In this document: positions 32,273-36,419 of the stretch, in pieces
How the letters are laid out: each line of letters opens with the position of its first letter
How positions within the stretch are numbered: position 1 is the stretch's first letter
NCBI GenBank assembly: GCA_902812455.1
Contig: CADDZH010000050.1
Location: forward strand, 1-36,419
Length of the DNA: 36,419 bases
DNA from: Chloroflexota bacterium
GTDB taxonomy: Bacteria; Chloroflexota; Ktedonobacteria; Ktedonobacterales; Ktedonobacteraceae
Direction of reading: 5' to 3'
Translations under genes and position numbers: made by a program
The notes under the pieces: generated by a model
The model's database searches: none
Told to the model about the DNA's origin: nothing
The model's input: only the letters and a program-made list of their open reading frames with translations

Positions 32273-32974
32273 TCAGGGGTGGCAGGGATTGGGCGTCGGT
32301 GACGGCTCCGGTGTTGGCGTCTTTCTGACCGGCACGGCTCCCGGTACGCATTGTGTTGGTGTTACTGAAGGCCCAGGGGTCTGCGTTCCGTTTATGGGAG
32401 TTCCAGTTGCGGTAGCCGAAGGCATTGGCGTAGCGATAACCAATGTGAAGAAAACGGCCTGGTCGCCTGTTACTGAGCAGTTGGGAACGCCGGGTTTAGA
32501 AAACGTTACCGTCACAATGGTAAATTTATTCAGATCGGCACTGCGATTCCCCACGAAAATGGGAAACACCGCTAAACCATCCGATGTTGTTGTAGCGCTG
32601 ACAGTCGTCGTACTTCCATCATACCATTGCGCCTGCGCTACTGCTGTAGCTCCACCGATTCCTTCAGGATTGCCGTTGACGTTATGCACAAATTTAGCAT
32701 AGACGGGAACCACGCCGGTTGTGTTAAACCCCGGCGTGGCATTTGTCACCCAGGCGGAACAGCTATACTCCGGTAAAGGGGGTGTTGGTGAGCTGCCATC
32801 AAGGTTGATGGTCACTGTTACAGATGGCTGGCCCAGGTCTGCCCCGGCATTGCTGCCACAGGAAACGATGAGCACGCTCACAATAAAAAGAAAAAGAATA
32901 GCGCCGCTTTTCAGGTAAAGAGAAAAAGGAGCAGGTAGAGTCTTTCCCGGTTGTTTCAAGAACGGTAGCCGCAT
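32273..32974 (-). CDS. Lipoprotein with Thr/Pro-rich C-terminus (function unknown)
   Basis: A 233-residue exported protein, starting at the ATG at 32972-32974; a TTG 33 bases upstream in frame is the alternative. A hydrophobic stretch ending LIVSC (Cys at about 39) is a lipobox, so the mature protein is lipid-anchored on the outside. The middle (about 50-185) reads like a beta-sandwich with Trp, Tyr and Val strands (YSCSAWVTNATP, VVPVYAKFVHNVNGNPEGIGGATAVAQAQWYDG) and two Cys that could form a disulfide, comparable with bacterial Ig-like folds. The last 50 residues are a Pro/Thr/Ser tail with a Cys near the very end. No catalytic motif. Its likely promoter and a ribosome-site-masking inverted repeat lie just upstream. 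The gene is convergent with the flavoprotein, 26 bases apart. Confidence 0.75.
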   Translation of the reverse strand: MRLPFLKQPGKTLPAPFSLYLKSGAILFLFIVSVLIVSCGSNAGADLGQPSVTVTINLDGSSPTPPLPEYSCSAWVTNATPGFNTTGVVPVYAKFVHNVNGNPEGIGGATAVAQAQWYDGSTTTVSATTTSDGLAVFPIFVGNRSADLNKFTIVTVTFSKPGVPNCSVTGDQAVFFTLVIATPMPSATATGTPINGTQTPGPSVTPTQCVPGAVPVRKTPTPEPSPTPNPCHP

Positions 32975-32975
32975 A

Positions 32976-33109
32976 TATCTTCGTTCACTCTTATCTACAA
33001 TAGCCAAAAATACTGGCTATAGTATAGCATAGCCTACTTTCAGGCGGCCTGTTTTTGCCGCTGGCCTGCCATAAAAGTACTATGTCTTCACCTTGAGTGA
33101 ACGAAGATA
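32976..33109. repeat. 15-bp inverted repeat flanking the lipoprotein promoter region
   Basis: TATCTTCGTTCACTC (32976-32990) and GAGTGAACGAAGATA (33095-33109) are exact reverse complements, 104 bases apart. The proximal arm abuts the lipoprotein ATG and includes its ribosome-binding region; the distal arm is 18 bases beyond the cupredoxin stop. Inside is a further inverted repeat (ATAGCCA/TGGCTAT near 33000-33020). Confidence 0.8.
33021..33029 (-). promoter_or_regulatory. Extended -10 promoter for the lipoprotein gene
   Basis: On the minus strand TGCTATACT (33029-33021) fits the extended -10 TGnTATAAT with one change. It lies inside the 15-bp inverted repeat, so transcripts starting near 33014 would contain only the proximal arm and a leader of about 40 bases. 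Confidence 0.45.
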
Positions 33110-33127
33110 CGGGCCTTTTTGGCCTTA

Positions 33128-33511
33128 TTACTGCACGACTACCGTCAGGTTCATATTCTGGTGGATCGTACAATAGAAGTGAAATGTGCCTGCTGTATTA
33201 AACGGGCCAATAGGCGCGCTGTCCGATCCCTGGAAGGTGATGTTCACGGTTGGCGCTCCTGATTCCGTTTTGGGTTTGGCTACACCATTGACCCAACTGC
33301 CATTCTGGATAATATGCTCAACGGCCACATCATCGACGAGAGTGACAGAATCCCCCTTATGAATGGTAATAGAGTGCTGCAAGAAGTCGGTTGAACCCAT
33401 ATGCACAGTCGGGCCTGTGGGCAGCTTGCTTGTATCCACGATGGCGCAGGCGGCAAGCAGCACGGTGACTAGAGCAGCAAGCACGATACCGATGAAAATC
33501 TTTTTATACAT
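33128..33511 (-). CDS. Cupredoxin-type (blue copper) lipoprotein
   Basis: A 127-residue exported protein with a lysine-starting hydrophobic signal and lipobox LLAAC (Cys at about 22). The mature domain is a cupredoxin: ligands His at about 66 (VEHII), Cys at about 114, His at about 117 and Met at about 120 in FYCTIHQNM. The fold also shows TVHMGSTDFLQHSITIHKGD. It is probably a type-1 copper electron carrier or a copper chaperone on the outer face of the membrane. The ribosome site is unusual: AAGGA directly abuts the ATG at 33509-33511 with no spacer. A CtaG gene (copper insertion into cytochrome oxidase) diverges 437 bases away, suggesting the pair serve the oxidase, which is inference from context. 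No oxidase subunit is visible nearby. Confidence 0.88.
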   Translation of the reverse strand: MYKKIFIGIVLAALVTVLLAACAIVDTSKLPTGPTVHMGSTDFLQHSITIHKGDSVTLVDDVAVEHIIQNGSWVNGVAKPKTESGAPTVNITFQGSDSAPIGPFNTAGTFHFYCTIHQNMNLTVVVQ

Positions 33512-33948
33512 TCCTTCTAACCTGACTAACCTTTCCAGTATGTTAATTGTGATGGTTCTGCTGATTATTGCATGTCCCTCCCTGGCTATGTAATTGGAAG
33601 GGGCTACTTGTAATTATAGCAAAGAATGCAGGCGATAGGTAGGGGCACGAGGGCAAGCGCAAGGGTGTCTCAACTTACACCGGTTGCTTTGAACGCTGCG
33701 CCTCTCTCACTTCATGGATAAATCTGCGGCGGGCCGTACTAACGGCATGTACTTTCGGCCAGCAGGCTAGCGCCATGACCACAATCAACCTTGTGGAATG
33801 CTTCTTCCCCTATGAGAATCAATCCCGATTCGTTGCAGTAGGGAAATAGGGTGATCTCCTGATTGGCATGATTGCGAGAAAGCGCCTATATTTATTACAG
33901 TACAGAAAGCGGCTTAATTGTGGCGGAAAAATCATCCTGAGAATAACC
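33512..33948. other. Intergenic region between divergent cupredoxin and ctaG genes
   Basis: 437 bases without a convincing gene. It holds an extended -10 for the cupredoxin gene at 33613-33621, a GTAGGGGC-like motif at 33640-33647 that could be a worn repeat end, and no clear sigma-70 promoter for ctaG. Small frames in it are short and lack ribosome sites. Confidence 0.6.
33613..33621 (-). promoter_or_regulatory. Extended -10 promoter for the cupredoxin gene
   Basis: Minus strand TGCTATAAT (33621-33613) is a perfect extended -10. No strong -35 is seen. The leader to the ATG is about 95 bases. Confidence 0.55.
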
Positions 33949-34815
33949 ATGAGCACATACGCTCCTGTGGGGTTAAATTTCTGGCTCACTCAGTGGGACT
34001 GGCAGCCCTCTATCATTGGAGGAACATTCCTGATCATTGCCCTGTATGTGTACGCGGTCGGGCCATTGCGCGAGAAGTACCATCTCGCCGGTGAGATTCC
34101 CATGCGCCAGGCCGTCGCGTTTATGCTCGGCGTCAACCTGATGTTTCTCTCGCTGTTCTCGCCGCTGGATGCGTTAGGGGATCGCTACCTCTTCAGCGCA
34201 CACATGCTACAACACCTCATCCTCACGATGGTAGGGCCGCCACTCATGCTCATAGGCACTCCTGCCTGGCTTATAGAGCCGCTCCTGCGCAAGCGTATCA
34301 TCCTTCGCCTCGGCAAGGTGCTTACCAATCCGTTCGTCGCTTTTACCCTCTTCAATGTCGATTTATGGCTCTGGCATGCTCCGCCGCTCTATGACGCGAC
34401 CTTGTTCAACCAGAACCTGCACATCCTGGAACATCTCACCTTTATCATCTTTGGTCTCATCTACTGGTGGCCGATCCTCAGCCCGGTCAAGGAGGGGCTG
34501 CCGCGCCTTCCTATCGGAGGCCAGGTGCTCTACCTGTTCTTTGGCTCAATGCCTATGGTCTTGTTAGGAGCCGGGCTGACGTTTGCGCCACCGCTCTATA
34601 CCCCATACATCTATGCACCGCGTGTCTGGGGCATTTCGCCGGCGACCGACCAGCAATTGGGAGGCCTGCTGATGTGGGTGCCCATGAGCTTACTGATGAT
34701 CGTGGTCATGAGCATCCTCTTTATTCGCTGGATGCAGCAAGCAGAGCAGAGGCAGCGAGAATACGAAGCGCTGCTCGATCAGCAACAACAAGAAGAGGCC
34801 GCGGAGAAAAGCTGA
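33949..34815 (+). CDS. ctaG: Cytochrome c oxidase assembly factor CtaG (caa3 type)
   Basis: A 288-residue multi-pass membrane protein of the Caa3_CtaG family, needed for copper insertion into the CuB/CuA sites of caa3-type oxidases. ATG 33949 is chosen: the frame is open upstream to 33868, but that extension is basic and not family-like, and only weak GAGA-type ribosome sequences precede either start. Seven membrane segments are predicted by eye. Family landmarks include LSLFSPLDALGDRYLFSAHM, HMLQHLILTMVGPPLMLIGTP, a DLWLWHAPPLYDATL block and HILEHLTFIIFGLIYWWPIL, in which conserved His residues likely bind copper. The C-terminus is a charged Gln/Glu-rich tail. The divergent copper lipoprotein supports a copper role. 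Confidence 0.93.
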   Translation: MSTYAPVGLNFWLTQWDWQPSIIGGTFLIIALYVYAVGPLREKYHLAGEIPMRQAVAFMLGVNLMFLSLFSPLDALGDRYLFSAHMLQHLILTMVGPPLMLIGTPAWLIEPLLRKRIILRLGKVLTNPFVAFTLFNVDLWLWHAPPLYDATLFNQNLHILEHLTFIIFGLIYWWPILSPVKEGLPRLPIGGQVLYLFFGSMPMVLLGAGLTFAPPLYTPYIYAPRVWGISPATDQQLGGLLMWVPMSLLMIVVMSILFIRWMQQAEQRQREYEALLDQQQQEEAAEKS

Positions 34816-34856
34816 TTACATATCATAGGAGAGGTAGGCAATGGGTGGGGAGGTGA

Positions 34857-34952
34857 TTACAGCCTGAGAAGCCGGACGAAGCCGAAGCCAGTTTGGTCGA
34901 AGTGGTGATCACCAGTAAGAGCACGAGTCATACCAAAACGCCTCATGACCAA
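34857..34952 (-). pseudogene. Truncated PIN-domain (VapC-type) toxin remnant
   Basis: Directly after the stop of the antitoxin-like gene, in the same frame, 31 codons read LVMRRFGMTRALTGDHHFDQ then TGFGFVRLLRL and stop at TAA 34857-34859. The motif RRFGMTRALTGDHHFDQTGF corresponds to the C-terminal end of PIN-domain VapC ribonucleases, where A-L-T-x-D-x-H-F-x-x-x-G-F carries the last acidic catalytic residue. The N-terminal part with the other catalytic Asp/Glu residues is missing, so the toxin has been removed by an internal deletion and cannot be active. Confidence 0.75.
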
Positions 34953-35207
34953 TCAATGGTTGTTGGCATGGTTGTCTCTATAAGTATCCGCTAGATATTC
35001 GTCATGTTTAGCAGCCAAATCAGGATCACCGATAGCAAACATGCCTGCTATCTGGAAAAGTGGGTCATTGAGTAGTTCTTCATCTACATTGCGTGTTACC
35101 TTATCCACCCACTCCTGGAATAGTTTTTCTGGTGTCTGTTCGTGTTGTGCTGCGTAAGCTGCTAGCTTGGCATATTGCTCGTCAGAGAGTTGGAATACGT
35201 GGCTCAT
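34953..35207 (-). CDS. Antitoxin-like protein (VapB-type), toxin lost
   Basis: An 84-residue protein with start ATG at 35205-35207 and GAGGA at 35218-35222. The N-terminal part (VFQLSDEQYAKLAAYAAQHEQTPEKLFQEWVDKV) resembles the ribbon-helix-helix-like start of antitoxins paired with PIN toxins; the rest is acidic, ending RDNHANNH, typical of toxin-binding tails. It is followed without a gap by the last 31 codons of a PIN-domain toxin, so the operon has collapsed. It is 41 bases downstream of the tRNA-Glu gene on the same strand with no terminator between them, so it may be transcribed from the tRNA promoter. It may survive as a solo antitoxin or simply be decaying. Confidence 0.75.
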   Translation of the reverse strand: MSHVFQLSDEQYAKLAAYAAQHEQTPEKLFQEWVDKVTRNVDEELLNDPLFQIAGMFAIGDPDLAAKHDEYLADTYRDNHANNH

Positions 35208-35248
35208 TCAGTGTTATTTCCTCGTAGGGTTTACAAGATTGTTTTGTT

Positions 35249-35325
35249 TGGTAGCGCATACGGGATTCGAACCCGTGATCTCCGCCTTGAGAGGGCGATG
35301 TCCTAGGCCGCTAGACGAATGCGCC
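35249..35325 (-). tRNA. tRNA-Glu (anticodon CUC), CCA encoded
   Basis: Folds as a canonical cloverleaf on the minus strand: acceptor GGCGCAT/ATGCGCT (one G-U pair), D arm GTCTAGCGGCCTAGGAC, which is typical for tRNA-Glu, anticodon stem TCGCC/GGCGG with loop CTCTCAA (anticodon CTC, read as CUC for GAG codons), and T arm ACGGG-TTCGAAT-CCCGT. The discriminator A at 35252 is followed by an encoded CCA at 35249-35251. Confidence 0.97.
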
Positions 35326-35403
35326 TTGTCTTCCAGGGCTATATCATACCCTCTTTCCCTGCCATTTGTCAATAGCTGCTGGCTCCTTCCTATTCTCAGC
35401 CGC

Positions 35404-35432
35404 TTGCTACCTGCCCTAACTTCCTGTATAAT
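35404..35432 (+). promoter_or_regulatory. Promoter for the subtilase gene
   Basis: TTGCTA at 35404-35409 and TATAAT at 35427-35432 are 17 bases apart; the -35 matches 4 of 6 and the -10 is perfect. The leader to the ATG at 35523 is about 85 bases with AAGGA at 35511-35515. Confidence 0.6.
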
Positions 35433-35522
35433 CCAGTATACGTAAATATTTCACTTCATCTATGCTGGCCGGGCAAGGCTTCACCGGTTCAAAACCCACA
35501 CGGCTTGCAAAAGGAAAAATGG

Positions 35523-36419
35523 ATGTCTCGTAGTGCTACTGAATTAATGGGTATACCGGAAGAATCATTTTATTGGATACCCGGGGAAATGGTCGTCGTC
35601 ATTCGTCTCCCCCATCGTCTCACCGAAAATGACCTGGATACACTAGTTGAACAGGTACGCAGCCAGCTCAACGCGCTCCTCACGTCTCACCAGCTCCGAC
35701 TTGAACCCTATGGCACCTATGGCCGCTGGCATGTTGAGCCTACCAGGCCCCCTGTGCGCCGGCGGGCCTTTCTCTTTGGCCTGCGCCGCCGCCAGCCTTT
35801 TGCTGCCATCTTCTTTCATGTGCGCCACGCCGATCCTGCCGTCGAAGACCCTATGCCTATGGCTCTGTCTTATCTACAAGGGCAGCTTGAACGACTGGCG
35901 CAGGCAGGATTGCATCTTGTCTCCGCCATGCCCAACTGGCTTGTTATCGCTGCCCCGGCCTCTACACTGTACTCGACCGGCGGCCCGGCTTTCCCTCCTA
36001 AACCTGCCCCCCCGCTCGACCTGCCGGCAACCACGAGCGCCACTCCTCTCGGCTGGCGCTACTCGCTTATCGATCGCGTCATACCACTTGATCCTGGCGG
36101 GGCCGCAGATGCAGTTGTGGCAGTACTGGATACGGCCCTTCACCCAGACCGGCTGCGCAGCGCGGCAGCCCTTCCAGAGCGGCGCCGTAACTGGCTATTG
36201 CAGCGCCTGGCCTCCAATGTCAGGGGCGAAGGCAGCCCGTTCGAGATTGAGTATGACCGGCGCTACTACGTGACCGGCGATACCCGCACCGGGCGTGATG
36301 CCGCTAACAATCCCCGCTATTATCCCATGCCCGATCATGGCATCTTTGTCGCCGGCATCATTCGTGACCTTGCCCCACGTGCCAGCATCCGCCTGATCCG
36401 TATCCTCAATGACTTCGGC
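35523..36419 (+). CDS. S8 (subtilase) family serine peptidase, 3' end outside window
   Basis: An open frame of 299 codons running off the window. ATG 35523 follows AAGGA with 7 bases spacing and a good promoter. The first 200 residues are an N-terminal region with no signal peptide (starts MSRSATELMGIPEESFYWIP) and a Pro-rich linker near 160-175. The peptidase domain begins with VVAVLDTALHPDRL (catalytic Asp) and reaches PDHGIFVAGIIRDLAPRASI, where the catalytic His sits in HGIFVAG (usual HGTHVAG; the catalytic His is the first). The oxyanion Asn and catalytic Ser would be beyond the window. The absence of a signal suggests an intracellular enzyme or an unusual export route. The long N-terminus could be a regulatory domain or a pro-region. 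Confidence 0.9.
   Translation, partial: MSRSATELMGIPEESFYWIPGEMVVVIRLPHRLTENDLDTLVEQVRSQLNALLTSHQLRLEPYGTYGRWHVEPTRPPVRRRAFLFGLRRRQPFAAIFFHVRHADPAVEDPMPMALSYLQGQLERLAQAGLHLVSAMPNWLVIAAPASTLYSTGGPAFPPKPAPPLDLPATTSATPLGWRYSLIDRVIPLDPGGAADAVVAVLDTALHPDRLRSAAALPERRRNWLLQRLASNVRGEGSPFEIEYDRRYYVTGDTRTGRDAANNPRYYPMPDHGIFVAGIIRDLAPRASIRLIRILNDFG

Noticed and set aside
33640..33660. GTAGGGGCACGAGGGC as a repeat copy
   Set aside because: Only the arm matches and no core or second arm is present.
35647..36273. 208-codon frame over the subtilase gene
   Set aside because: It is a second frame of the same DNA; the frame from 35523 carries the catalytic Asp and His boxes and a proper start.
1..36419. CRISPR array, integrase, transposase or prophage genes
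   Set aside because: No regularly spaced direct repeats and no recombinase or phage-type product was found; only the tRNA-flanking toxin remnant and palindromic repeats hint at mobility.

Overview
The window is a 36.4 kb stretch of bacterial chromosome, dense with housekeeping and envelope genes on both strands. Gene content suggests Chloroflexota, most plausibly a Ktedonobacteria-like aerobic heterotroph: a heme A synthase/heme O synthase fusion, several Ser/Thr kinase-type proteins, proline-rich cytoplasmic tails on envelope proteins, a CsbD protein, secreted lipoproteins and moderate GC. This assignment is inference; no rRNA or marker gene is present.

Layout. 1-2334: the end of argJ and all of argD (arginine biosynthesis). 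2397-3686 (-): a secreted protein with two internal repeats. 3956-7461: a MoxR ATPase, a VWA protein and two XdhC-family proteins, resembling the coxDEF maturation genes of molybdenum hydroxylases but without enzyme subunits. 7713-12854: an envelope block with an LCP ligase, a pseudokinase-FHA protein and, convergent, the lipid II flippase MurJ. 12993-13914 (-): a nucleotidyltransferase-like gene and a small partner. 14173-19957: mannose-1-phosphate guanylyltransferase, gamma-glutamyltransferase, a glycosyltransferase with an odd N-terminus, and oligoendopeptidase F. 20054-23407: a PrsW-like protease, an unrecognised gene and a type II NADH dehydrogenase. 23484-27209: a small disordered protein, a membrane Ser/Thr kinase with a His/Gly-rich outer tail and, convergent, the CtaA-CtaB fusion. 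27513-32246: CsbD, an alpha/beta hydrolase, glucose-6-phosphate dehydrogenase and a disulfide flavoprotein. 32273-34815: two lipoproteins (one a cupredoxin) and CtaG. 34857-35325 (-): tRNA-Glu(CUC) followed by an antitoxin gene and the tail of a deleted PIN-type toxin. 35523-end: a subtilase cut by the window edge.

Functional themes. Aerobic respiration recurs (NDH-2, CtaA-CtaB, CtaG, cupredoxin), as does envelope assembly (LCP, pseudokinase-FHA, MurJ, GDP-mannose synthesis). The most unusual features are: a family of interspersed palindromic repeats, one piece of which lies in frame inside ctaA-ctaB; the pseudokinase-FHA protein beside murJ, recalling the separately encoded mycobacterial MviN/FhaA partnership; a kinase with a His-rich exterior next to heme A biosynthesis; a collapsed vapBC locus next to a tRNA gene; and an inverted repeat that could mask a lipoprotein's ribosome-binding site. 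No CRISPR array, intact insertion sequence, prophage or recognisable complete defence system was seen.
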